Part shown: positions 43,925 to 53,044 of the stretch, piece after piece
Layout of the letters: each line of letters begins with the position of its first letter
How positions within the stretch are numbered: the stretch's first letter is position 1
Source of the DNA: CAVXXB01 sp963765585
Lineage (GTDB): Bacteria > Calditrichota > Calditrichia > JAJRVZ01
DNA: 64,000 nucleotides
NCBI GenBank assembly: GCA_963765585.1
Contig: CAVXXB010000008.1
Location: 124,001-188,000, forward strand
Reading direction: 5' to 3'
Notes under the pieces: generated by a model
The model's database searches: none
The model's input: the letters and a program-made list of their open reading frames with translations, nothing else
What the model was told of the DNA's origin: nothing
Made by a program: the position numbers and the translations under genes

Positions 43925-46306
43925 ATGAAGATTTCATTCAATTGGCTAAAAGAATACGTAGATTTTGATCTGACGCCTCAGGAACTTGCCGATAAGTTGA
44001 CAATGGCCGGGATTGAAGTGGAAGAAATTATTCCTACTCTTCCTGATTTTGAGGGTGTTACTGTTGCGGAAGTGCTTGCGGTTCGCAAACATCCCAATGC
44101 AGATAAATTATCCCTTTGTGAGGTACAGACAAAGGATGGGATTTTAGAAATTATCTGTGGCGCACCAAATGTGGCATCAGGACAAAAAATTCCTTTTGCT
44201 GCAATCGGCACGGTATTGCCCAATGGTATAAAAATTAAAAAGGCCAAAATTCGTGGTGTGGAATCCGTTGGCATGATCTGTTCGGAGGAGGAACTTGGTC
44301 TTGCCGATAAATCTGATGGTATCTGGGAACTGCCGTCTGATTGGCAAACGGGAACTGATGTATATGGTATGCTTAAACCTGAGCAGGATTTTATACTCGA
44401 TCTTAGTATTACCCCCAACCGGCCCGATGCCATGAGTATGACGGGCATGGCCAGAGAGGTGGCGGCAATTCTGAACACGGATTACCGGTACTTTGTAAAT
44501 GATATACAGGAATCTGAGCAGGAGAGCAAAAATTTAATCAAAGTTGAGATTAAGGATATAAACGGCTGTCCGCGCTATGCTGCCAGAGTGATAAAAAATG
44601 TAAAAATTGCCCAAAGCCCGGAATGGTTAGAAAAGAAACTCCTAAAATCCGGGATACGTCCTATAAACAACGTGGTCGATATAACCAATTTTGTTTTACT
44701 TGAGTTAGGCCAACCGCTGCATGCATTTGACCTGAAAAATGTCTCCGGAAGTAAAATTATAGTCCGGGCATCAAAACATGGCGAAAAATTTGTAACGCTC
44801 GATGAAAAAGAACGGGAATTACCTGAAAATACGGTCATGATTTGCGACAATGAAAAAATGGTTGCTATCGGTGGCATCATGGGCGGATTAAATTCAGAAG
44901 TTTCAGATACAACCACTGATGTTTTACTGGAAAGTGCCTATTTCAATCCGGTCTATATCGGCGCTTCATCAAAAAAACTGGGATTGTCGACGGAAGCTTC
45001 CCAGCGTTTTGAGCGAGGTATTGATCCAAATGGTGTTATTCGGGCGGTAGATCGTGCCAGCGCGTTAATGGTGGAACTTGCAGGCGGTGTTGTACTAAAG
45101 GGGATTGTAGACGAATATCCCAAAAAGATTGAACCATTAAAAGTAAAAGTGCGTCCCAGTCGTATAAATATGCTGCTTGGCACCCGTCTGAGTGAACAGA
45201 AAATTTCAAATATCCTGTCCAGGCTAGAAATTAAATATGAAAATGAATCGGCGGTTGTGCCAACCTTTCGCCCGGATATTGAACGGGAAGTCGATCTGAT
45301 TGAAGAAGTCGCAAGGCTGATTACATTTGATGCCATTCCTGTTAAGGAATACACAAACATCGAATATGATACCAGGATAAATGCTGAAGACAGATTTTAT
45401 ACTTTCATGAAAAGTCAGTTACGCGAATTAGGATTTACGGAAATCATTACAAATAGCATGGTCGCAAAACGTGAAATTAGTGATCTCGATGATCAACCAA
45501 AAATTGAAATATTGAACCCGATCAGCGACGACATGAATGTAATGCGTTCTTCACTGATTCCTGCTTTGTTAAAGGTTGCGGCATATAATATTAACAGAAG
45601 TATGAGCGATCTGCAGATATTTGAAATGGGCAGGGTGTTTTCATCCGATAAGAATTCCGAAGTTGGTTCGCAACCCTATAAGGTGGCCGGAATAATTTGT
45701 GGAAAGCGGTACAGGGCTTCTTGGGACACCGACTCATTACCTGTTGATTTTTTTGATCTTAAAGGTCTTGTTGAATCGTTTTCTGATAAAATATTGCTTG
45801 ACAATCATGATTTTATTTTATATGATAACAGTGGTTATTTTGACTCAGAAAAAGTACTTGGTCTTAAGGTAAATAATACAATTGTCGGATGCTTTGGCAA
45901 AATAAATCAAACAGTTAGTGAACGATTTGATGTACGTATACCGGTTTATGGTTTTGAGTTTTTGGTCGAGGGTTTAAATAAGAGTAGTTTGCGCCGGAAG
46001 TTATTTACCCAATTCTCAAAATATCCGTTTATTGAAAAAGATGTGGCGTTCATTGTAGATAAATCAGTTCAGGCAGGGGAATTGGAGAAGGCGATTTCCC
46101 AAATCGGTCAACCATTGATAACCATGGTTGAAATATTCGATCTGTATACCGGTGATAAATTAGCCGAAAACAAAAAAAGCATCGCATTTCGCATGCGGTT
46201 TCAATCAACGGATCGCACTTTGGAAGATAAAGAAGTCAATTTACTATTTAAAAAGATAATTGATCATATCAACAAAAATTATTCAGCAACCCTGAGAGAT
46301 GAATAG
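43925..46306 (+). CDS. pheT: Phenylalanyl-tRNA synthetase beta subunit
   Basis: 793 residues, the full bacterial length. tRNA-binding EMAP domain (about 40-150: VLAVRKHPNADKLSLCEV, ICGAPNVASGQKIPFA), B3/B4 editing domain, B5 domain, catalytic-like core (LRELGFTEIITNSMV, LNPISDDMNVMRSSLIPALL, IFEMGRVF) and the C-terminal FDX-ACB anticodon-binding domain (FSKYPFIEKDVAFIVDKSV, FRMRFQSTDRTLEDKEVN). Confidence 0.97.
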   Translation: MKISFNWLKEYVDFDLTPQELADKLTMAGIEVEEIIPTLPDFEGVTVAEVLAVRKHPNADKLSLCEVQTKDGILEIICGAPNVASGQKIPFAAIGTVLPNGIKIKKAKIRGVESVGMICSEEELGLADKSDGIWELPSDWQTGTDVYGMLKPEQDFILDLSITPNRPDAMSMTGMAREVAAILNTDYRYFVNDIQESEQESKNLIKVEIKDINGCPRYAARVIKNVKIAQSPEWLEKKLLKSGIRPINNVVDITNFVLLELGQPLHAFDLKNVSGSKIIVRASKHGEKFVTLDEKERELPENTVMICDNEKMVAIGGIMGGLNSEVSDTTTDVLLESAYFNPVYIGASSKKLGLSTEASQRFERGIDPNGVIRAVDRASALMVELAGGVVLKGIVDEYPKKIEPLKVKVRPSRINMLLGTRLSEQKISNILSRLEIKYENESAVVPTFRPDIEREVDLIEEVARLITFDAIPVKEYTNIEYDTRINAEDRFYTFMKSQLRELGFTEIITNSMVAKREISDLDDQPKIEILNPISDDMNVMRSSLIPALLKVAAYNINRSMSDLQIFEMGRVFSSDKNSEVGSQPYKVAGIICGKRYRASWDTDSLPVDFFDLKGLVESFSDKILLDNHDFILYDNSGYFDSEKVLGLKVNNTIVGCFGKINQTVSERFDVRIPVYGFEFLVEGLNKSSLRRKLFTQFSKYPFIEKDVAFIVDKSVQAGELEKAISQIGQPLITMVEIFDLYTGDKLAENKKSIAFRMRFQSTDRTLEDKEVNLLFKKIIDHINKNYSATLRDE

Positions 46307-46308
46307 AG

Positions 46309-46591
46309 ATGCAAATTCGTCAGTTTGAAAAACTGCAGATTCTGGTAAAAGAAGTCTGTCGATCAATTATTAAAAATAAAACTGGAAAACAAAAATTTAC
46401 ATCAGCAAATAAGTGAATTAAAAACTCAGATAGAAAATAGTTCGAATAAAAATAACGGAAAATTGACGGAGGAGATCGAACGCCTGAAATCAGAAAATAG
46501 TGCATTACAGGAAAAGCACCAGGTGATTTCTTCTCGTTTAAAAAAAGTTCTCGTAAAGGTAAAAAGCCTTTCCGAGGGTGTTGAATCTTAA
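46309..46591 (+). CDS. ZapB-like coiled-coil protein, split by a +1 frameshift
   Basis: A 93-residue coiled-coil protein appears if one base is skipped near 46353-46358. MQIRQFEKLQILVKE is followed after the skip by VDQLLKIKLENKNLHQQISE and a heptad-rich helix with many Leu, Glu and Lys (LTEEIERLKSENSALQEK), ending LKKVLVKVKSLSEGVES. Without the skip it stops after 35 codons. It begins three bases after pheT and ends just before zapA, the usual place of small ZapB/SlyX-like coiled coils in related genomes. The break is on AGTCTG. Confidence 0.75.
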
Positions 46592-46603
46592 AGATAGAAT
46601 ACA

Positions 46604-46894
46604 ATGTCCTCTAGCCAGCTTAGAGTAAACATATTTGGTGCAGAATACGTGTTGAGAGCGGAAGATGACAATCACGATCAGGTGATCGAGATTGCCAGAT
46701 ATGTTGATCAAAAAATGCGTGAAATAGACAGGTCACAAGCAATCAATTCAAATTTAAAATTAGCAATACTTTCAGCTCTAAACATGGCTGAAGAATTGTT
46801 CGATACAAAAAAACACCGGGACAAAGTAGCAGAAATGTTGAATGAAGAGGCCCGGAAGTTAAATCGTTCTTTGGAAGAAGCCTTGGACCTATAG
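46604..46894 (+). CDS. zapA: Cell division protein ZapA
   Basis: 96 residues. LRVNIFGAEYVLRAEDDNHDQVIEIARYVDQKMREI is the ZapA N-terminal beta-alpha head; the rest is a coiled coil (LALSALNMAEELF-like, DKVAEMLNEEARKLNRSLEEAL). ZapA cross-links FtsZ filaments. Followed by 6S RNA as in many bacteria. Confidence 0.92.
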   Translation: MSSSQLRVNIFGAEYVLRAEDDNHDQVIEIARYVDQKMREIDRSQAINSNLKLAILSALNMAEELFDTKKHRDKVAEMLNEEARKLNRSLEEALDL

Positions 46895-46913
46895 TTGTAT
46901 ATGACATTTTAGC

Positions 46914-47096
46914 ACTGCCCTGTATAAATTTTAGTGCTTATTTAAGAACCAACACCTTTAAGTAGGGAGCCCGGCTCTGGGTGGCAAATGTAGGCCCCCT
47001 CGAGGGGAAACGTGACCCATTCAGGAGGGTACCCATTATAATTGTCTTTGGTTCGATAAATAACCCACTAATGTATGCAGGGCATTTTATTTTTTA
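46914..47096 (+). ncRNA. ssrS: 6S RNA (SsrS)
   Basis: About 183 bases directly after zapA, the classical 6S locus. Closing stem TGCCCTG (46916-46922) with CAGGGCA (47078-47084); a second pairing TTAGTG (46931-46936) with CACTAA (47066-47071), separated by unpaired stretches that fit the central bubble; a GC-rich apical hairpin CCCCCTCGAGGGG near 46995. The 3' arm runs into TTTTATTTTTT. 6S RNA binds sigma-70-type RNA polymerase. Exact ends are estimated. Confidence 0.8.
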
Positions 47097-47123
47097 CCCT
47101 GATACAACGATCCAGGAGGGGAA

Positions 47124-48681
47124 ATGACATTCGGTGTAATTGCGCTTGTGGCTATTGTCGCGGTAATCGGTTTATTGATCGGGTGGTTTGCAAATACATA
47201 TTTTGGAAAACAATCTCTTGCGAGTCTTAAGCTTAAAGCACAGGAAATCTTAAGAAACGCTGAGAATGAGAGTGAAACCCTAAAAAAAGAAAAAATATTA
47301 GAAGCAAGTGAAGAATCATATCAGCTCAAGCAAAAACTTGAGGATGAATTTCGTAGCAGACGCCAGTCACTGCAATCAAAAGAACAGGAATTGAATGAGA
47401 GAGATAACAATATTGATCGCAAGGCAGATTTTATATCAAAAAAGGAGTCTGAAATTGATCAATTGGAAGTCTGATTTAAAAAACCAGGGAAACAATCTGG
47501 TTTTAAAGCAGGAACGGTTGAATAAATTGATCAATGAGCAAAACCAGATGCTGGAAAAAGTGGCAGGGCTCCGGTCGGATGAGGCCAAAAAGATTCTTAT
47601 GGATAACCTGATTGACGATGCAAAAGAAGCCGCAGCAAAAATGATAAATAAGGTTTCTGAGGATGCAAAACAAGAAGCACAGAAACGGGCTCAAAATGTT
47701 ATCATTTCTGCAATACAGCAATCGGGAATCAATATGGCGATTGAGTCCACGGTGGCCATTGTAAATCTACCCTCTGATGATATGAAGGGCCGGATAATAG
47801 GACGTGAGGGGCGGAATATTCGTGCGTTAGAGATTACGACCGGTGTGGATGTCATTGTGGATGATACGCCTGGATCGGTAATACTTAGCGGTTTTGATCC
47901 CATGCGTCGTGAAATAGCCAGAATTGTTTTGGAAAAATTGGTAGCCGATGGCCGGATTCATCCCGGGCGTATAGAAGATATGTTCGAAAAAGTGACAAAA
48001 GAAATGGATGAGTATCTGCAGGAAACCGGTGAGCAGGCTCTGCTTGATATAGGAGTACATGGTGTTCATCATGAACTGACATACTTAATAGGTAAACTGC
48101 GTTTCCGTATCACATATGGCCAAAATGTGCTGCAACATTCAAAAGAAGTGGCAACTATTGCAGGTATTATGGCGGCAGAGATGGGTCTTGACGTTAATCT
48201 GGCCAGACGCGCAGGTATGTTGCACGATATCGGCAGGGCCGTTGAACGAACCGGGAATTCCAACCACTCGCAGATAGGATTTGATCTGGCTAAGAAATAT
48301 AATGAAAATCCAATTGTCATGAATGCCATTGCTGCGCATCATGGAGATGTCGAACCTACTTCACCCATTGCGGTTCTGGTACAGACAGCAAATGAAATGA
48401 GTATCTCGCGTCCTGGTGCCAGAAGAGAAGCCATTGAAAATTTTGTTCAAAGATTACATGATATGGAAAATATTGCCAAATCTTTTGATGGCGTCGAACA
48501 GACTTACGCCATTCAGGCCGGAAAGGAAATCAGGGTCATCGTTTCCCATGAGAAAGTAGATGATAAGAAACTTCCACAATTGGCGAAGGATATTGCAGAC
48601 AAAATTGAAAAAGAAACCGAATATCCGGGACAAATAAAAGTGGTTGTAATCAGGGAATTCAGAGGGGTAGAATACGCTTAA
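47124..48681 (+). CDS. rny: Ribonuclease Y, split by a +1 frameshift
   Basis: 518 residues if one base is skipped near 47468-47473. N-terminal membrane helix (IALVAIVAVIGLLIGWF), long coiled coil (about 30-190), KH domain (IVNLPSDDMKGRIIGREGRNIRALE), HD domain with MLHDIGRAVE and HHGDVEP. The restored length equals the family norm, so only the frame is broken, within the coiled coil. RNase Y starts mRNA decay at the membrane. GGAGGGG precedes the ATG. The break is on AGTCTG. ymdB follows at once, as in Firmicutes. Confidence 0.92.
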
Positions 48682-49482
48682 ATGATTAATATTCTGTTTA
48701 TCGGAGACATCGTTGGTGAACAGGGGCTTGACCTCGCTCTCGATCTTTTACCCCGACTTCGAAATGATTATTCCGCAGATTTTATAATTGTAAATGGCGA
48801 AAATATTAAAAATGGCAAAGGGTTAACCCTGCAGATTGTACGCCGCCTGGAAGATGCCGGTGTCGGGGCGGTGACGAGCGGAAATCATTTGTGGGACGGC
48901 AAACCAGACGATGCATTTTTTGAAAATACAAAAATTTTACTCAGACCTCATAACTATCCTCGTATAAATCCCGGAACGGGAATTCTTAAAACAAAATTGA
49001 AAAATAATCTTGATCTCATGATTTTTAATCTGCAGGGCAGAAGTTTCATGAATCCCATAGATTGCCCATTTCAGGCGGCAGATGATGTCCTGAATCCCAG
49101 TAACAAAAAAATGAATTTTTGTATTGTGGATTTTCATGCCGAATCAACAGCCGAAAAAATTGCACTTGGCCGTTATCTTGATGGCCGGGTTTCTGCTATA
49201 CTCGGAACCCATACACATGTACAAACTGCCGATAATCATATCTTACCCGGTGGTACAGCTTATATTACCGATGTGGGTATGACGGGACCCGGTGACGGAG
49301 TTATCGGTATGGATCATACAGTGGCGATTAATCGTTTCAGGTACCAAACACCGCATTATTTTAAAATGGCCCAGGGAACGGGACGATTGAATGGTGTCCA
49401 TTTGGAAATTGATGAAAATAACTATCAGGCAAAGAACATTACTCGTTTAAATTTTTCGAAGGCGGAGTACAATGGAAGATAA
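48682..49482 (+). CDS. ymdB: YmdB-family metallophosphoesterase
   Basis: 266 residues. Motifs LFIGDIVGEQG, IVNGENIKNGKGLT, VTSGNHLWDGK, VDFHAESTAEKIALGRYLDGRVSAILGTHTHVQTAD and ITDVGMTGPGDGVIGMD are the dimetal site of the YmdB/DR1281 family, which hydrolyses 2',3'-cyclic nucleotides. YmdB works with RNase Y in Bacillus; here its ATG directly follows the rny stop, so the functional pair is preserved. Confidence 0.92.
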   Translation: MINILFIGDIVGEQGLDLALDLLPRLRNDYSADFIIVNGENIKNGKGLTLQIVRRLEDAGVGAVTSGNHLWDGKPDDAFFENTKILLRPHNYPRINPGTGILKTKLKNNLDLMIFNLQGRSFMNPIDCPFQAADDVLNPSNKKMNFCIVDFHAESTAEKIALGRYLDGRVSAILGTHTHVQTADNHILPGGTAYITDVGMTGPGDGVIGMDHTVAINRFRYQTPHYFKMAQGTGRLNGVHLEIDENNYQAKNITRLNFSKAEYNGR

Positions 49483-50354
49483 ATTAATCAGAGGAAACGA
49501 AATTAAAAAATTGGTCCATGATGAGGTCAGAACCGATGTTGAAGAGTTGAAAAAAAAGGGCATTACACCAGGATTGGTAGTTGTTTTGGTTGGCGATGAT
49601 CCGGCCTCAGCTATTTATGTAAGGAATAAAGGTAAGGCATGCGAAGCTGTGGGTATCTATTCTGAAACTATACAGATGGATGCGAATACGTCGCAGGAAA
49701 AACTAACCGGGTTTATAAATGAATTGAATCAGGATAAAAAATTTAATGGAATTCTTGTACAGACTTCCGCTGCCCGGACAAATTGATGAAAAAACAATAC
49801 TGGAAACTGTTAGTCCGCTAAAAGATGTGGATTGTTTTCATCCTCAAAATGTTGGCCATCTGGTCGCCGGTGATCCGTATGTGCTGCCTTGTACACCGGC
49901 AGGCATCATGGAAATGCTTAAAGTAAGTAATATAGATCCTTCCGGCAAACATGCGGTTGTCATTGGCAGAAGTAATATCGTTGGTAAACCCATGGCCAAT
50001 TTGTTAATGCAAAAAGCAGATAATGCAAATGCTACGGTAACCATCGTCCATAGCCGGACAAAAGACATTGCGGGTTATCTGAGGCAGGCGGATATACTTA
50101 TTGCTGCAATGGGCAAGGCACATTTTGTTACAGCCGATATGGTTAAAAAGGGTGCTGTGGTGATTGATGTGGGAATGAATCGCATTCCCTGGGATAATGA
50201 AAAAGGCTCCAAACTGGTCGGTGACGTCGATTTTGATGCGGTTTTACCAATAGTGTCCAAAATTACACCGGTCCCGGGCGGCGTAGGTCCCATGACGATT
50301 GCCATGTTGTTGAAAAATACCGTGACGGTAACGCAGAAACAAAATGGGATGTGA
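49472..50354 (+). CDS. folD: Bifunctional FolD, split by a +1 frameshift
   Basis: Methylenetetrahydrofolate dehydrogenase/cyclohydrolase; 293 residues if one base is skipped near 49760-49766, which joins F-N-G-I-L-V-Q to the expected L-P-L-P-x-x-I-D-E. Further motifs: VVLVGDDPASAIYVRNKGKACE, PLKDVDCFHPQNVG, PCTPAGIMEML, VVIGRSNIVGKPMANLLM, TPVPGGVGPMTIAMLLKNTV. Both halves are highly conserved, so the break is unlikely to be decay. It sits on CAGACT, the reverse complement of AGTCTG. The start overlaps ymdB by 11 bases. Confidence 0.92.
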
Positions 50355-50359
50355 AGGAA

Positions 50360-50530
50360 AACAGGACAATAGGATAAAAGGAAAATAGGCAAATAGGTCA
50401 AAAGGCCTATAGGCAAAAAGTAATATATACATTAATCTGATTTTCCGTTTATTCTTTTTTGGCCTCTTTGCCTCTTATCCAGAATAATATTGTATGATAT
50501 ATTTACCCCAGGATTAATCTTGAGGTAAAA
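50360..50530. repeat. 'AATAGGCAAATAGG' words and a palindrome family 1 copy
   Basis: 50360-50415 is made of ACAATAGG, AAATAGGCAAATAGGTC and GGCCTATAGGC words; 50445-50480 has inverse CTTTTTTGGCCTCTTTGCC. A diverged family 1 palindrome (CCCCAGGATTAATCTTGAGG core) lies at 50503-50528. Confidence 0.75.
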
Positions 50531-50613
50531 AAACAGGTAATGAAATTAATTTGGCTATTAGATACCAATCCTTATGTTAATAATATATTTTTCCACACGG
50601 AAATTAATCAATC

Positions 50614-51513
50614 GTGCAAAAATCATTATTTAAAGATTATTTAAAACCCGAAGTGTTATCCCGGGTCAGCAATCTGGAATTACGAGCGAAACTGGTTGTG
50701 GAAGGATTTATTACCGGACTTCACAAAAGTCCGTTTCATGGCTTTAGTGTAGAATTCTCACAGCATCGCCCATATAATCCCGGTGACAGTCTGCGTTTTG
50801 TTGATTGGAAAGTCCTGGGGCGTACAGACCGATATTATATTAAGCAATACGAAGAAGAAACCAATCTTAAAGCCCACATTTTACTCGATGTCAGTAATTC
50901 TATGAATTATGCATCGAAAGATATCACAAAATTACAATATGGAAAATATCTCAGTTCTGCTTTAGCCTATCTGATGCTTATGCAGCGGGATGCGGTCGGT
51001 ATGGCCTTGTTTGATAGCAAAATCAGGAAATTTATGCCTCCAAGATCCGCCACTTCCTATTTACAACCGGTGCTGCAGGAACTGGATCGGGTCGAAAGTG
51101 GCGATGATACCCGCATCAGCGATGTATTACATGTGATGGCAGAGCGGATTAAACGCCGGGGATTGATTGTTCTGATCTCTGATCTGTTGGATGATCCCGA
51201 AGAAGTTATTTCCGGGTTGCGTCATTTCAGACATAACCGACACGAAGTTCTTGTCTTTCATATCCTCGATCGCCAGGAAATAGATTTTGATTTTAAAGGA
51301 GATGTGTTATTCGAAGATCTGGAATCAAAAGAAAAGATCAGAACGTTTCCCTGGTATATCAAGAATGAATACCGGCAAAAGGTTCAAGAATTCTTAGATC
51401 ATTATAAACATATCTGTCAGGAAAATAAAATAGATTATCAAATGTTGCAGACAGATCTGACACTGGACAAAGCACTGATGGAGTATTTGATAAAGAGGAA
51501 TAAGTTGTACTAA
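50614..51513 (+). CDS. DUF58 family protein (MoxR-associated, vWA-like)
   Basis: 299 residues. DUF58 core HGFSVEFSQHRPYNPGDSLRFVDWKVLGRTDRYYIKQYEEETNLKAHILLDVSNSM, where D-x-S-x-S is a MIDAS-like metal site, then RRGLIVLISDLLDD and LVFHILDRQEIDF. It starts at a GTG. These proteins normally accompany a MoxR AAA ATPase; none is in the window, which is unusual. Confidence 0.85.
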   Translation: MQKSLFKDYLKPEVLSRVSNLELRAKLVVEGFITGLHKSPFHGFSVEFSQHRPYNPGDSLRFVDWKVLGRTDRYYIKQYEEETNLKAHILLDVSNSMNYASKDITKLQYGKYLSSALAYLMLMQRDAVGMALFDSKIRKFMPPRSATSYLQPVLQELDRVESGDDTRISDVLHVMAERIKRRGLIVLISDLLDDPEEVISGLRHFRHNRHEVLVFHILDRQEIDFDFKGDVLFEDLESKEKIRTFPWYIKNEYRQKVQEFLDHYKHICQENKIDYQMLQTDLTLDKALMEYLIKRNKLY

Positions 51514-51519
51514 AAGTAC

Positions 51520-51835
51520 GATGCAGGAAGCAGGATGCAGGATCCAAGATGCTGGCAAAATCATGGATGATTTGGTCCCGATTTGTCGACTGGAGGGAGA
51601 CGTTTTATCGGGGATACTGGATGGCGAAATTTAAAGTAAAAGTTTAAATATTCATCCTGCATGGGTCTTTTAGCCGTGTTATGATTCATGAATAACTGCT
51701 TGAATATAGATTCTGGGTTTAGGGAATAAGGTTCTTTCAGAAAGACTTCGAAGTATTAAGCGAATTAAAATGACTAAGTTTTATCCAGCATCCAGCATCT
51801 AGCATCCAGTATTAAGTATCCCAAACAAACAATTA
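51520..51835. repeat. Intergenic region with 'GATGCAGGATCCAAG' and 'ATCCAGCATCCAGCATC' words
   Basis: Direct words at 51523-51560 and inverse words at 51783-51820 enclose about 220 bases of unrecognised DNA. An AAGGTTCTTTCAGAAAGAC segment near 51730 resembles part of the GTCATTC-type element. No gene is seen in 51514-51860. Confidence 0.75.
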
Positions 51836-51860
51836 CTATACCTATAACAAACTGAGTACC

Positions 51861-52902
51861 ATGACTGCAAAAAAATACAAACTCACCTCACTGGCGACTT
51901 GTGCCGGCTGAGCAAGTAAAATAGATCCAAAGTTATTGGATGATATTCTGAAAAACATACGATTTCCTGTCAACGAAAATGTAATGGTTGACACTGGAAG
52001 TGGCGATGATGCCGGTATTTATAAGTTAAATGACCAACTGGCATTGGTCCAGACGATTGACTTTTTTACACCCATTGTCGATGATCCGTACCTGTTTGGT
52101 CAAATAGCTGCGACAAATTCCCTGAGTGATATATATGCCATGGGGGCAACACCGGTTAGTGCCTTGAATATTGCCTGTTTCCCGGATGATGTGCTCAGTG
52201 CAGAGGTTTTGGCTACTATATTGCAGGGAGGTGCAGATAAGGTAGCTGAAAGTAATGCGGTGGTCATCGGTGGACATTCCATAAAGGACAAAGAACTAAA
52301 ATATGGTCTGGCTGTAACCGGTGTAATTCATCCTGAGGATGTTAAAGACAAATAATAATGTAAAACCGGGGGATAAATTATTACTAACCAAACCTCTCGG
52401 TACAGGGATTTTAACAACGGCATTAAAAAATGAGCATTTTACTGAAGATGAAATCTCCGATGCAATTGAAAGTATGCTTCTTCTAAATCGTGATCCGGCC
52501 AGATTGTTGGTTAAATATAATGCAAACGCTGTTACGGATGTTACCGGTTTTGGACTACTTGGTCATTTACTTGAAATGCTTTCCGGAAACGGCCTGGGCG
52601 CAAGCATTAAGGTAAAAGATATACCTGTGTTTGAGAAAGCGTTTCCTCTTGCAGAAAACGCACTTCATATTCCCGGCGGCACTCTGGCAAATTTAAACTA
52701 TGTGGAACCCTCAGTTATCAATAATGATACGGCTGTTTGGTACTATAATATCCTTGCAGATCCCCAAACCTCAGGCGGGTTGTTGATAAGCATGCCGGGA
52801 AGTGAGGTCGAAGGTTTTAGAACTGAGTTAAAGGAATATCCGTTTGAAATTGCCGAGATTGGTGAAATTCATACAGAGAATGATAAGATTACTCTGGTTT
52901 GA
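51861..52902 (+). CDS. selD: Selenophosphate synthetase SelD with selenocysteine; also split by a +1 frameshift
   Basis: 346 residues. Makes selenophosphate, the Se donor for Sec-tRNA. The ATG at 51861 is followed by LTSLATCAG, then UGA at codon 17 (51909-51911), then A-S-K; E. coli SelD has its essential Cys17 and Lys20 at exactly these places, so UGA encodes Sec. A hairpin ATCCAA/TTGGAT with loop AGTTA lies at 51925-51941, its loop 20 bases past the UGA. Then GSGDDAGIY, SDIYAMGATPVSALNIACFPDD, VIGGHSIKD. One base must be skipped at about 52341-52350 to join V-I-H-P-E-D-V to the conserved K-P-G-D-K-L-L-L-T-K-P-L-G-T-G. The end has DPQTSGGLLI. Confidence 0.93.
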
Positions 52903-53042
52903 CAAGAGGCAAGATACAGGATTCGGTGCTGGGCGTTGTAGTCCCTAAGCACCTAAGTCCCTGGATCTTGTATCCAGTATCCAGCATCTAACATCCAGAA
53001 TCCTGCATCCTGTATCTTGTATCCTGGATCCAGCATCCTGCC
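52903..53042. repeat. 'GATACAGGATTC' / 'ATCCAGTATCCAGCATC' words
   Basis: A dense run between the convergent selD and PqqD-like genes: TTGTATCCAGTATCCAGC, AATCCTGCATCCTGTATC and TCCTGGATCCAGCATCC, plus TCCCTAAGCACCTAAGTCCC. Confidence 0.85.
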
Positions 53043-53044
53043 TT

